Notes under the pieces: model-generated
Databases searched by the model: none
Seen by the model: only the letters and a program-made list of their open reading frames with translations
What the model was told of the DNA's origin: nothing
Program-made: the position numbers and the translations under genes
In this document: positions 1-6,602 of the stretch, piece after piece
Numbering within the stretch: position 1 is the stretch's first letter
How the letters are laid out: every line of letters begins with the position of its first letter
Source: Candidatus Rokuibacteriota bacterium
GTDB taxonomy: Bacteria; Methylomirabilota; Methylomirabilia; Rokubacteriales; JACOUJ01
Assembly: GCA_016177865.1 (NCBI GenBank)
Contig: JACOUJ010000329.1
Span: 1 to 8,022 of the forward strand
Length of the DNA stretch: 8,022 nucleotides
Direction: 5' to 3'

Positions 1-45
1 ATCGAGCCCTCGCGGGGATCGGTGAGAGAGGAGGAGTCACTGTGA
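1..45 (+). CDS. C-terminal tail of an upstream gene, possibly an ABC transporter ATP-binding protein (partial)
   Basis: One forward frame is open from the left edge to a TGA at 43-45 and encodes a polar tail (IEPSRGSVREEESL). This stop overlaps the GTG start of the permease at 42 in a GTGA arrangement, typical of translationally coupled operon genes. ABC-2 permeases of the GldF type are normally preceded by their ATPase, so an ATPase is the natural expectation. Only 14 codons are visible and they carry no diagnostic motif. A second frame also ends nearby (TGA at 23-25), so even the frame is not certain. Confidence 0.35.
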   Translation: MEPSRGSVREEESL

Positions 46-812
46 GGGGCGCCTGGGCAATCTTCAAGAAGGAGATCCGGCTCTACTTCGCCTCGCCCGT
101 GGCCTATGCGGTATTCACGATTTTCGCGGTCATTTGCGGATGGGTGTTTTCTTCCGTCTTCTTTTTCTTCAGCCAATTCTCTATGCAGGCCGCAATGAAC
201 CCGATGATGGCACGCGACCTGAACGTCACCGATGGGGTCTTCCGTCCCCTCTTCCAGAACGTCAGCGTCATCATGCTTTTCATGATGCCTCTTATCACGA
301 TGCGGATATTCGCCGAGGAGAAGAAGAGCGGGACGATCGAGCTCCTGCTGACGTACCCCGTGCGGGACGGCGAGGTGCTTCTCGGTAAGTACGCGGCGGC
401 CCTGGCCCTCTTTCTCGTCATGCTGGGGCTGACCCTGCTGTACCCCGGGATGGTGACCTACTTCGCGCGGATGGAGCCGGGTCCCATCCTCACGGCGTAT
501 CTCGGGCTCTTCCTCCTGGGGGCGGCGTTCCTCGCGTTGGGCATCCTGACCTCATCCTTCACGGAGAACCAGATCGTCGCGGCCGCAGTCGGCTTCGGAG
601 CGGCAATCATTTTCTGGCTTCTGACATGGTTTAGCGATTTCGCCGGCCCAGTCTTGTCAAGGATCCTCGGCCACCTTTCGCTCATAGACCACTTCGAGAA
701 CTTCGCCAAGGGGGTCGTCGACACCCGCGACGTCATCTATTACGTGAACTTCTCTCTCCTCTGTCTGTTTTTGACGCTTCGCTCGTTAGAATCCAAACGA
801 TGGAGAGGCTGA
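42..812 (+). CDS. ABC-2 type transporter permease, GldF-like
   Basis: This is an integral inner-membrane subunit of an ABC transporter, 256 residues, the usual size for the GldF/ABC-2 permease family. About six hydrophobic segments are visible, near residues 20-44, 71-90, 114-140, 149-171, 176-198 and 231-247. After the second segment comes the family signature FAEEKKSGTIELLLTYPV (residues 90-107), a cytoplasmic coupling region with the conserved E-E-x3-G-T-x-E pattern. The GTG start is supported by a strong purine-rich Shine-Dalgarno run (AGGAGGAG, about 29-36) ending 5 nt upstream, and by the 4-nt overlap with the preceding stop. Three nucleotides separate it from the GldG-like gene, which makes a joint complex likely. 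The transported substrate cannot be inferred. In Bacteroidetes GldF/GldG are linked to gliding, but nothing here indicates gliding. Confidence 0.88.
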   Translation: MRGAWAIFKKEIRLYFASPVAYAVFTIFAVICGWVFSSVFFFFSQFSMQAAMNPMMARDLNVTDGVFRPLFQNVSVIMLFMMPLITMRIFAEEKKSGTIELLLTYPVRDGEVLLGKYAAALALFLVMLGLTLLYPGMVTYFARMEPGPILTAYLGLFLLGAAFLALGILTSSFTENQIVAAAVGFGAAIIFWLLTWFSDFAGPVLSRILGHLSLIDHFENFAKGVVDTRDVIYYVNFSLLCLFLTLRSLESKRWRG

Positions 813-815
813 GCC

Positions 816-2387
816 ATGCGTCGCTTCGGTAATGCCGCCGTCATTCTCGGGATCGTCCTTCTTGGCGTGGCAGGGGCCCTCTGGGTCACCCGGCCTCACT
901 GGGAGATCCCACGGGCCGTGGCCCTCGTCCTCGGGGCTGTCGGACTTCTGTTCGGGGTCTACGCCAACTTCGGCTTGCTCCGCGACCTCCTGTCCCGGCG
1001 AACTGCCCGGTACGGCATCAACGTGGCCGTGATGGTCCTCCTCGTCCTGGGGGTCATCGTGCTGGTCGAGGCGGTCTCCTACCGTCACAACTGGCGTCTC
1101 GATCTCACGGAGAATCGTCGCAATAGTCTCTCTCCGCAGACGAAGAAGGTCTTACAGGGCCTCGCCGTCAATGTCCAGGCGGTCGCGTTCGTCCGCCCGG
1201 ATCAGCCCCAAAAGCGTGTCACCGAGGACCTCTTCAAGCAATACACCTCCTACTCGGGAGGAAAATTCTCGTGGCAGGTCGTGGATCCCGACCGAAATCC
1301 GGGTCTGGCGAAGCGCTACGGCGTCCAAGCTTACGGGACCGTGGTCCTGGAGGCCAAGGTCAAGGACCAGATCAAGGAGGAGAAGCTGACCGACGCCGCG
1401 GAGGAGAAGCTCACCAATGGCCTTATCCGGGTGACCCGGGAGGGGAAGCGAGTCATCTATGTTCTGGCCGGTCACGGGGAGAAGGCCCTTGGCAGCCAGG
1501 AGCGAACTGGATTCAGCGAGGCCAAGAGCGCCATTGAGAAGGCCAACTACGAGATCAAAGAGTTGATCCTGCTCCGCGGCGAAGGGAAGGTGCCGGACGA
1601 CGCCGCGATCCTTCTGATCCCCGGCCCTCAGAAGGATCTCCTCCCCCAGGAGCTCCAGGCCACCGAGAAATACGTCGCCCGGGGTGGGAAGCTCTTCCTC
1701 ATGCTCGACCCCTTTGTGGCCGACGGCCTCATTCCTTTCCTCCAGAAATACGGCGTCACGGCGGGGCGGGACGTGATTGTGGACCGCCTCTCCCGGGCCT
1801 TCGGCGGCGACTATCTCTTGCCCGTGGTCCTCCAGTACGAGAGCCACGCCATCACGAAAGAGTTCAACATCGCCACCGTGTATGGGGTGGTCCGTTCCAT
1901 CACACCCCAGGACAAACCCCCGGAGGGGGTGACGGTTCAGGCCCTCGCCAAGTCAAGCGCCGGGCAAGGGAGCTGGGCCGAGACGGATCGGGAGGCTCTG
2001 GAGAAGAGGGGGGAAGCCGCCTTCACGCCGGGGAAGGACGTCCCCGGCCCGGTGCCGATCGCTGCCGTGGCAACAGTGCCGGCGAAGGACGCGGCGGAGG
2101 ATCGGAAGGGCGCCAAGGCCCGGGTCGTGGTCTTCGGCGATTCGGACTGGGCCTCCAACAATCTCTTGAACGTCCAGGGGAACCGGGATCTTTTCCTCAA
2201 CACCATCTCTTGGCTGGCTGAGGAGGAAGACCTCATCGCTGTCCGGCCCAAGGAGTCTCGCTCGACCCCGGTCTTTCTGACGGCCAGCCAGGGACAGCTT
2301 CTCTTCTGGCTTCCGGTCGTGGTCCTCCCTGGCGCCGTCCTCATTGTCGGGATCTCGGTCGTGACGCGCCGACGGCGCATCCACTAG
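816..2387 (+). CDS. GldG-like ABC transporter auxiliary protein (ABC_transp_aux family)
   Basis: This 523-residue membrane-anchored protein is predicted to work with the adjacent permease. It has three hydrophobic segments near the N-terminus (about 7-24, 33-52 and 67-86), a large probably periplasmic domain, and a C-terminal membrane helix (about 494-516) followed by a basic RRRRIH tail. The third helix is followed by the family hallmark RLDLTENRRNSLSPQTKKVL (94-113). Further family-like segments are VLAGHGEKAL (216-225), GGKLFLMLDPF (290-300) and VVFGDSDWASN (438-448), ending in NRDLFLNTISWLAEEED (456-472). This matches the GldG/ABC_transp_aux organisation. The ATG start at 816 has GGAGAGG upstream. 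The gene lies 3 nt after the permease and 3 nt before the DUF4340 gene. The biochemical role of GldG-type proteins is not settled; a structural or gating partner is inference. Confidence 0.85.
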   Translation: MRRFGNAAVILGIVLLGVAGALWVTRPHWEIPRAVALVLGAVGLLFGVYANFGLLRDLLSRRTARYGINVAVMVLLVLGVIVLVEAVSYRHNWRLDLTENRRNSLSPQTKKVLQGLAVNVQAVAFVRPDQPQKRVTEDLFKQYTSYSGGKFSWQVVDPDRNPGLAKRYGVQAYGTVVLEAKVKDQIKEEKLTDAAEEKLTNGLIRVTREGKRVIYVLAGHGEKALGSQERTGFSEAKSAIEKANYEIKELILLRGEGKVPDDAAILLIPGPQKDLLPQELQATEKYVARGGKLFLMLDPFVADGLIPFLQKYGVTAGRDVIVDRLSRAFGGDYLLPVVLQYESHAITKEFNIATVYGVVRSITPQDKPPEGVTVQALAKSSAGQGSWAETDREALEKRGEAAFTPGKDVPGPVPIAAVATVPAKDAAEDRKGAKARVVVFGDSDWASNNLLNVQGNRDLFLNTISWLAEEEDLIAVRPKESRSTPVFLTASQGQLLFWLPVVVLPGAVLIVGISVVTRRRRIH

Positions 2388-2390
2388 TCT

Positions 2391-4142
2391 ATGAGGTTTC
2401 GAACCACTCTCATCTTTGCCGTTCTTTTGGCGGCTCTCGGAGTCTTCTATTACATCTACGAGATCCGCCAGGCCCCCCAGCGGGAGAAGGCCCAGTCAGA
2501 GAAGGATCGCCTTTATCCCTTCGAGACGAAGGATGTCGAGGGACTGGTTCTGATCCGCAAAGGGGAGACGTTGGCCCTGAAACGTGAAGGGGAGGAGTGG
2601 GTTCTCGTCGAACCGATTCGCGCCAGGGCGGAGAAGTCGGCGGTGGAGACGCTCGTCAGCTCGGCTGCCGGCGCCCGCATGGAGCGGGAGATCGAGGCCG
2701 CCCCCGCGAAGCTCGCCGACTACGGCCTCGAGAATCCTTCCGCGAGGATCACGATCACCGTCAAGGGCCAGTCCCACGCCCTTTTCCTCGGAGAGAAGAC
2801 CCCGACAGGGGTCTGGGTCTATGCCAAGCGGGGGGACCGACCGGCGGTCTTTCTTGTCTCGGACCGCCTTCTCATGGATAGCCAGAAGAAGGCGAGTGAC
2901 CTGAGAGACAAGTCCATCCTTGCCTTCGAGCGGAAGGATGTGAAGGGGATCGAGGTGAAAGGGAAGACCGGGACCATCGCGGTGGAGGAGTCGGCGAACG
3001 AGGAGTGGCGGGTGACTACACCGCGGGAGGTCAAGGCTGATCGTGAAAAGATCTCCGCGTTCCTGGAAAAACTCAGAGGGAAGATCAAGGAGTTCGTCGA
3101 GGAGAATCCGAAGGATCTCAGCCGGTATGGCCTTGATCAGCCGATCCAGGTGACCCTTTGGGTCGGGAAAGAAAAAGACCGGACGGCGAAAAGCCTTCTC
3201 CTCGGCAAAATGGAACCGTCCAAGAAGGGAATTTTTGCCATGCGGCGGGGCGAGCCGTCGGTCTTCCTCCTGGAGGACGAGACATGGACGGCGCTCCCAA
3301 AGACCGTGGCGGATCTTCGCGACAAGAGCTTCTTTGCCTTTGAACGGGGCCGGGTGGAGCGGCTGGAAGTGGAGAGCCGGAAGGGAAAGGTGGCCCTCCT
3401 GAAGGAAGGGGACCGATGGCAGGTCAGGGCTCCGCTTCAAGCGAAGGCCGACGAGGGCGCCGTGAGCAGTCTTCTCTGGCGACTTCAGGACCTTCGCGCC
3501 AAGGAGTTTGTCGCCGAAAAGGCGCAGAGTCTGGAGCCCTACGGCGTTGGGAGGCCCGAGGTCCGGGTCACCCTTTGGGAAAAAGAAGCCAAAAGTCCTC
3601 GCGCCCTGCTCCTTGCCAAGGGCGGAAAGAAGGACCAGGCTTATGCGGTCGTCGAGGGGCAGGGGCCCGTCGTCCTCGTCGAGGCCACGGCCCTCTCCGA
3701 CCTGGCGAAGTCAGCCGAGGATTTGAGGGACAAGAGTCTCTTCGACTTCGAGACAAAAGACGTCAAGCGCATCCAACTCAAGATGGCAGGGCAGCTCTTC
3801 GTGATGGAACGGCGGGGGGAAGACGACTGGCGTCTCCTCGAGCCGAAGAAGGGAGCGATTCAGGGGTTCCGGGTCAGTGACCTCCTCTGGAACCTCCGCC
3901 GCCTAAAGTGGGAGACCCTCGTCTCGGAAAAAGGGGAAGGGCTTGCCCAATATGGGCTCGAGCCCCCGGCTGTGGAGATCGCCCTCCGCAAGGCCGACGG
4001 AAGCGAGACTGCCACCCTCCTGATGGGCCGACAGGAGAAGGACCGCGCCTACATCCGAACCAAGGCCGGCCCGACTGTCTACACCATTGACGCAAAGGCC
4101 CTCGGCGACCTCCCCAAGGGCCTCGACGACCTCCTCGGCTAG
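2391..4142 (+). CDS. DUF4340 domain protein with four tandem domain copies, single N-terminal membrane anchor
   Basis: The protein has 583 residues, with an N-terminal hydrophobic segment (about 5-24) preceded by arginines. That predicts one membrane anchor with the rest outside the cytoplasm. The remainder is four successive copies of one unit of about 134-138 residues: 41-175, 176-313, 314-449 and 450-583. Each opens with a F(E/D)xKDV-like strand (YPFETKDVEG, LAFERKDVKG, FAFERGRVER, FDFETKDVKR). Each then carries a (E/D)xWxVxxP motif, an L..YGL..P motif (YGLENP, YGLDQP, YGVGRP, YGLEPP) and a LLLG-like strand. Copies 1 to 3 end in DLRDKS. DUF4340 has no established activity, but genes of this family often follow GldG-like genes, as here. 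No clear Shine-Dalgarno precedes the ATG, so translation probably depends on ribosomes arriving from the GldG-like gene, which ends 3 nt upstream. A periplasmic scaffold or ligand-binding role is conjecture. Confidence 0.87.
   Translation: MRFRTTLIFAVLLAALGVFYYIYEIRQAPQREKAQSEKDRLYPFETKDVEGLVLIRKGETLALKREGEEWVLVEPIRARAEKSAVETLVSSAAGARMEREIEAAPAKLADYGLENPSARITITVKGQSHALFLGEKTPTGVWVYAKRGDRPAVFLVSDRLLMDSQKKASDLRDKSILAFERKDVKGIEVKGKTGTIAVEESANEEWRVTTPREVKADREKISAFLEKLRGKIKEFVEENPKDLSRYGLDQPIQVTLWVGKEKDRTAKSLLLGKMEPSKKGIFAMRRGEPSVFLLEDETWTALPKTVADLRDKSFFAFERGRVERLEVESRKGKVALLKEGDRWQVRAPLQAKADEGAVSSLLWRLQDLRAKEFVAEKAQSLEPYGVGRPEVRVTLWEKEAKSPRALLLAKGGKKDQAYAVVEGQGPVVLVEATALSDLAKSAEDLRDKSLFDFETKDVKRIQLKMAGQLFVMERRGEDDWRLLEPKKGAIQGFRVSDLLWNLRRLKWETLVSEKGEGLAQYGLEPPAVEIALRKADGSETATLLMGRQEKDRAYIRTKAGPTVYTIDAKALGDLPKGLDDLLG
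2511..4139 (+). repeat. Four diverged tandem domain repeats within the DUF4340 gene
   Basis: The units lie at about 2511-2915, 2916-3329, 3330-3737 and 3738-4139. They were delimited by the recurring DLRDKS boundary followed by an aromatic/FE-rich strand. They are recognisable in protein sequence but clearly diverged at DNA level. This points to old internal duplication rather than recent slippage. The fourth unit lacks the DLRDKS end and closes with DLPKGLDDLLG. Confidence 0.85.
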
Positions 4143-4144
4143 AC

Positions 4145-4828
4145 GTGGCCGATCGGCTGTATCTTCGCCAGATGGAGTTGGGTCCCATGCAGAATTACGT
4201 CTACCTGGTCGGGGATCCCGAGGCCCATACGTGCGTGGTCGTGGATCCCGCGTGGGAGATCGAGACGATCGTCCGCGCGGCCGAGGCAGACGGGATGACC
4301 ATCACGGGAGCGGTCGTGACCCACACCCATCCCGATCACGTTGGCGGGAACCTTTTTGGCCAGGTGATCCCCGGCGTGGCGGAGCTTCTGGAGCGGGTGC
4401 CGGCAAAGGTCTATGTCCATAAGGTGGAGCGGGAGTTCCTGAAGGGGTTTGGCTCCGATGTCGAAGAGGTGGAGGCGGCCGACACCTTGGATGTGGGACG
4501 AATCCGAATCACCTTCATCCACACCCCGGGTCATACTCCGGGCTCGCAGTGCTTTTATGTCGACGGCAGGCTCATTTCGGGGGATACCTTGTTCATCGGG
4601 TCATGCGGCCGCACCGACCTCCCTGGCGGCGATCCGGAGGAGATGTACCGGAGCCTGACCCAACGCTTGATGGCGCTCGACGGTCAGACGGTCCTCTACC
4701 CGGGGCACAACTACGGCGGCCCGTTCTCGACCCTTGGGGACGAGCGGCACCGGAACCCCTTCCTCCGCTTTGCCTCCCTCGGCGAGTTTTTGCGCGCGAT
4801 GGGGGGCGGCCGCGTCATCATTCCCTAG
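4145..4828 (+). CDS. Metallo-beta-lactamase-fold hydrolase, glyoxalase II / YcbL-like
   Basis: This is a probably cytoplasmic metal-dependent hydrolase of 227 residues with no signal peptide. The metal ligands are complete: THTHPDH (H60, H62, D64, H65), H130 in HTPGHTPGS, D147 in SGDTLF and H188 in YPGHNYGG. The segment GRTDLPGGDPEEMYRS (155-170) and the closing STLGDERHRNPFLRF (195-209) are typical of short glyoxalase-II-like thiolester hydrolases. The protein is shorter than classical GloB, whose C-terminal helical domain binds glutathione, so hydroxyacylglutathione as substrate is only a possibility. Persulfide dioxygenase-like relatives share much of this core. The GTG start at 4145 lies 2 nt after the DUF4340 stop. 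An in-frame ATG at 4172 is an alternative that would remove nine residues and keep the whole fold. Confidence 0.88.
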   Translation: MADRLYLRQMELGPMQNYVYLVGDPEAHTCVVVDPAWEIETIVRAAEADGMTITGAVVTHTHPDHVGGNLFGQVIPGVAELLERVPAKVYVHKVEREFLKGFGSDVEEVEAADTLDVGRIRITFIHTPGHTPGSQCFYVDGRLISGDTLFIGSCGRTDLPGGDPEEMYRSLTQRLMALDGQTVLYPGHNYGGPFSTLGDERHRNPFLRFASLGEFLRAMGGGRVIIP

Positions 4829-4883
4829 CGGGCTCATGAAACGGTCCGACGCACTCGCCCCCTCGCAATGAGGTGAATCTGTT

Positions 4884-4888
4884 GGAGG
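4884..4888 (+). promoter_or_regulatory. Ribosome binding site that fixes the DUF502 start
   Basis: GGAGG lies 6 nt before the GTG at 4895. A nearer ATG at 4891 is only 2 nt away and its frame stops after nine codons, so the GTG is the real start. The 66-nt gap from the hydrolase gene holds no hairpin or convincing promoter that I can see. Confidence 0.65.
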
Positions 4889-4894
4889 CCATGA

Positions 4895-5491
4895 GTGGCC
4901 GAGTTCCGCCCCTGGTTTAAGGTCCGCTTCATCGCTGGGCTCTTCGTCACGATCCCCATCGTCATCACGGGGTATGTCCTCTGGTTCTTCTTCATCCACA
5001 TCGACGAGATCTTTTCCCCGTTCTACGAGCGGCTTTTCGGTCGTCCGATCTACGGCCTCGGCTTCCTGACGGCGCTCGTCCTCATCCTTCTGATCGGGAC
5101 CATCGCGACGAACGTCGTGGGGCGGCGGGTCCTCCAGTGGGTGGAGCGGATCCTCCTGGCCCTCCCGTTCTTCAAGCGGATCTATCCGGCGGTCAAGCAG
5201 CTCGTGGACAGCTTCTCCCCCCAAAAGCGGAGCGCTTTCAAGGAGTTCGTCCTCGTGGAGCACCCGCGAAAAGGGGAGTACGCCTTCGCCTTCCTCACGG
5301 GGTCGGTCACGGTGGCAGGGGAGCCCACGCAGGAGCTTGTGGCGGCCTTCGTCCCGACCAACCACCTCTATCTCGGAGATATCGTCCTGGTCCCGCGGGA
5401 CGAGGTGATCCCGACCGGGCTCAGCATCGAGGACGGGATTCGGATCATCCTCTCCGCGGGGACTGCGACCCCCAGACGGCTTCCGGAGTGA
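4895..5491 (+). CDS. DUF502 family membrane protein
   Basis: This 198-residue inner-membrane protein has two hydrophobic helices (about 11-33 and 55-75) followed by a soluble domain. The order matches the DUF502 family: a basic WFKVRF entry to helix 1, IPIVITGYVLWFFF, the short loop DEIFSPFYERLFGRPIYGLG, helix 2, then LPFFKRIYPAVKQLVDSF (90-107). A later segment, AFVPTNHLYLGDIVLVPRDE followed by PTGLS, resembles the conserved C-terminal part, where VP and TG motifs are usual. No enzymatic function is established for the family and I see no catalytic motif. Length is normal. It follows the hydrolase by 66 nt in the same direction and may be co-transcribed with the ABC-type block, but a functional tie is not shown by the sequence. 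Confidence 0.88.
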   Translation: MAEFRPWFKVRFIAGLFVTIPIVITGYVLWFFFIHIDEIFSPFYERLFGRPIYGLGFLTALVLILLIGTIATNVVGRRVLQWVERILLALPFFKRIYPAVKQLVDSFSPQKRSAFKEFVLVEHPRKGEYAFAFLTGSVTVAGEPTQELVAAFVPTNHLYLGDIVLVPRDEVIPTGLSIEDGIRIILSAGTATPRRLPE

Positions 5492-5558
5492 GGATCGCCA
5501 CTGAATACGTGGCTCCGACCCCCCGTCTAACCGCGTGAGTTGAATCAGGGAGGCGAAG

Positions 5559-6098
5559 GTGGTGCTTCGATGGCAGTGCTGGCGAACGCAAAAGGCCCTG
5601 GGCCCATACAGGGACGGCGAGCTGTCCCCGCAGCGTCGCACGCGGGTGGAGCGTCACATCGAGGGCTGCCTGACCTGCCGGGCCGAGCTGGCGCGGGTCG
5701 AGCGGATCTCGGCACTTCTCCGAGCCCCCATCGCCGAGCCGCCCAGGGGGACGTGGGAGGCCTTCTGGCCTCAGGTCCGCGAGCGGCTCTCGGCGGCCGA
5801 GAGGAGCAAGCCCGTCCCACGGCCCGTCCCGTGGCCCGACGCGTGGAGAGTTCGCTGGTGGCCCCCTGTCCTTACCCATCCGCGCCTGGCCATGGGGTCA
5901 GCCGCCCTGGCGCTCGCCCTGCTCGCCGTCGGGACATGGCAAGGCGTCCAGTGGATGGGCAGCCCGGTGCCGCTCGTGCCGCAGGGAGTGGTTGTCCAGT
6001 CAGTGGAGAGCGCCGACCCCAACTCGACGGTTATGGTTTTTTCCCATCCCGAGACGGAATTGACCGTGGTCTGGGTCTTCGGTCTGGACCAATCGTAA
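5559..6098 (+). CDS. Zinc-finger (zf-HC2) anti-sigma factor-like membrane protein
   Basis: The protein has 179 residues. The N-terminal part has the anti-sigma zinc-binding pattern: C7, then the GPYRDGELSP stretch typical of these domains, then HIEGCLTC (H33-x3-C37-x2-C40). A basic proline-rich linker (about 84-98) leads to one transmembrane helix (about 108-127) and a short probably periplasmic tail ending SHPETELTVVWVFGLDQ. Family knowledge predicts that the cytoplasmic zinc domain holds an ECF sigma factor and the outer part senses envelope conditions. No sigma gene adjoins it, which is unusual. The start is GTG 5559 or GTG 5562, both served by GGGAGG at 5548-5553. The ATG at 5570 belongs to another frame that lacks the zinc motif. 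The stop TAA overlaps an ATG (TAATG at 6096-6100) of the next gene's frame. Confidence 0.82.
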   Translation: MVLRWQCWRTQKALGPYRDGELSPQRRTRVERHIEGCLTCRAELARVERISALLRAPIAEPPRGTWEAFWPQVRERLSAAERSKPVPRPVPWPDAWRVRWWPPVLTHPRLAMGSAALALALLAVGTWQGVQWMGSPVPLVPQGVVVQSVESADPNSTVMVFSHPETELTVVWVFGLDQS

Positions 6099-6112
6099 TG
6101 GACGGGATGGAG

Positions 6113-6120
6113 AAGGAGGG
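6113..6120 (+). promoter_or_regulatory. Strong Shine-Dalgarno that fixes the start of the WXXGXW protein
   Basis: AAGGAGGG lies about 8 nt before the ATG at 6128. In-frame ATGs at 6098 and 6107 lie upstream of or next to this site and would add a charged leader ahead of the signal peptide, so 6128 is the better start. Confidence 0.7.
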
Positions 6121-6127
6121 AGAGACA

Positions 6128-6541
6128 ATGAAACGGATACTCGTGAGCGCGCTGGCGTTGAGCCTGCTCCTGGCGATCGCAGGCCCGGCCTCGGCCGGGG
6201 ACGTGGGGCGGGCCACCACGAAGGGGATCCTCATCGGGGCCGGCTCAATCTTACTCCTGGACGCCCTGTTTCGGGCCCATCAGCCCGCGGTCGTCTATGC
6301 CCCGGCCCCGCCGGTCGTGTACGCTCCGGCGCCGCCAGGGGTCTATGCCCCGGCGCCACCTCCGGCCCGGTGGATCCCCGGCCACTGGCAGTCTCGCTGG
6401 GTCCCGACACAGGAGTGGCGGGACGTCTGGGTGCCGGACCACTACACTCCCGATGGTCAGTGGGTTCAAGGGCACTATGAGCGGCGGATGACCCAGGGAG
6501 GGTACTACGCTCAGATATGGGTTGCCGGCCGCTGGGAGTAG
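6128..6541 (+). CDS. Secreted WXXGXW-repeat (YXWGQW-like) small protein
   Basis: This 137-residue protein starts with a clear signal peptide: MKR, a hydrophobic core (LVSALALSLLLAIAG) and a PASAG cleavage region near residue 22. The mature part has a short hydrophobic stretch (GILIGAGSILLLDALF). Three VYAPAPP repeats follow (about residues 55-78), then an aromatic C-terminal half with WIPGHW, WVQGHY and WVAGRW. These fit the WXXGXW/YXWGQW repeat class found in small exported proteins of several Gram-negative groups, whose function is unknown to me. The gene begins 29 nt after the anti-sigma-like gene stop and is followed by an intrinsic terminator, so it is probably the last gene of that transcript. 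Export to the periplasm or outer membrane is inferred from the signal peptide. Confidence 0.8.
   Translation: MKRILVSALALSLLLAIAGPASAGDVGRATTKGILIGAGSILLLDALFRAHQPAVVYAPAPPVVYAPAPPGVYAPAPPPARWIPGHWQSRWVPTQEWRDVWVPDHYTPDGQWVQGHYERRMTQGGYYAQIWVAGRWE
6290..6361 (+). repeat. Three 24-nt tandem repeats encoding V-Y-A-P-A-P-P units
   Basis: The units at 6290-6313, 6314-6337 and 6338-6361 each encode an octapeptide of the form (V/G)VYAPAPP. They differ mostly at third codon positions (TAT/TAC, GCC/GCT, CCG/CCA), so the peptide repeat is kept while the DNA has drifted. The encoded segment is a proline-rich spacer between the hydrophobic region and the WXXGXW domain. Confidence 0.85.
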
Positions 6542-6561
6542 TCGCAGCTAACGAAACACTG

Positions 6562-6602
6562 CGGCCCCGGGGAATCGAATCGTTCCCCGGGGCCGTCTTT
6601 TT
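6562..6602 (+). terminator. Strong rho-independent terminator of the plus-strand block
   Basis: A perfect 13-bp GC-rich stem (left arm 6562-6574, right arm 6583-6595) encloses an 8-nt loop and is followed by TCTTTTT (6596-6602). It begins 20 nt after the WXXGXW gene stop. The T-tract runs into the last codon of the convergent cpoB gene. Read on the minus strand the hairpin is followed by CAGTGTTTCG, a poor U-tract, so it should work mainly for plus-strand transcripts. Confidence 0.93.

Noticed and set aside
1152..1847. A 231-codon antisense frame inside the GldG-like gene
   Set aside because: It is a shadow of the forward coding frame caused by GC bias; no start signal or domain supports it.
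2496..3440. A 314-codon antisense frame under the DUF4340 gene
   Set aside because: It is low in motif content and rich in Leu, Pro and Arg, as expected opposite a GC-rich gene. The forward frame has clear domain repeats.
4829..4894. Possible promoter or terminator between the hydrolase and DUF502
   Set aside because: No stem with a T-tract and no well-spaced -35/-10 pair could be seen; only the ribosome binding site is supported.
5492..5558. Possible sigma-dependent promoter before the anti-sigma-like gene
   Set aside because: No convincing ECF-type -35 element or other promoter was found by eye, so none is annotated.
4601..5641. A 346-codon antisense frame across the hydrolase and DUF502 genes
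   Set aside because: It spans two well-supported genes and their gap, is dominated by Asp, Glu, Arg and Pro, and has no recognisable fold.
5540..6541. A 333-codon forward frame that runs through the anti-sigma region into the WXXGXW protein
   Set aside because: Its first 186 codons or so overlap the anti-sigma-like gene in another frame and show no domain, while the overlapped frame has the zinc motif and a membrane helix. Only the part from 6128, with its own Shine-Dalgarno and signal peptide, is real.
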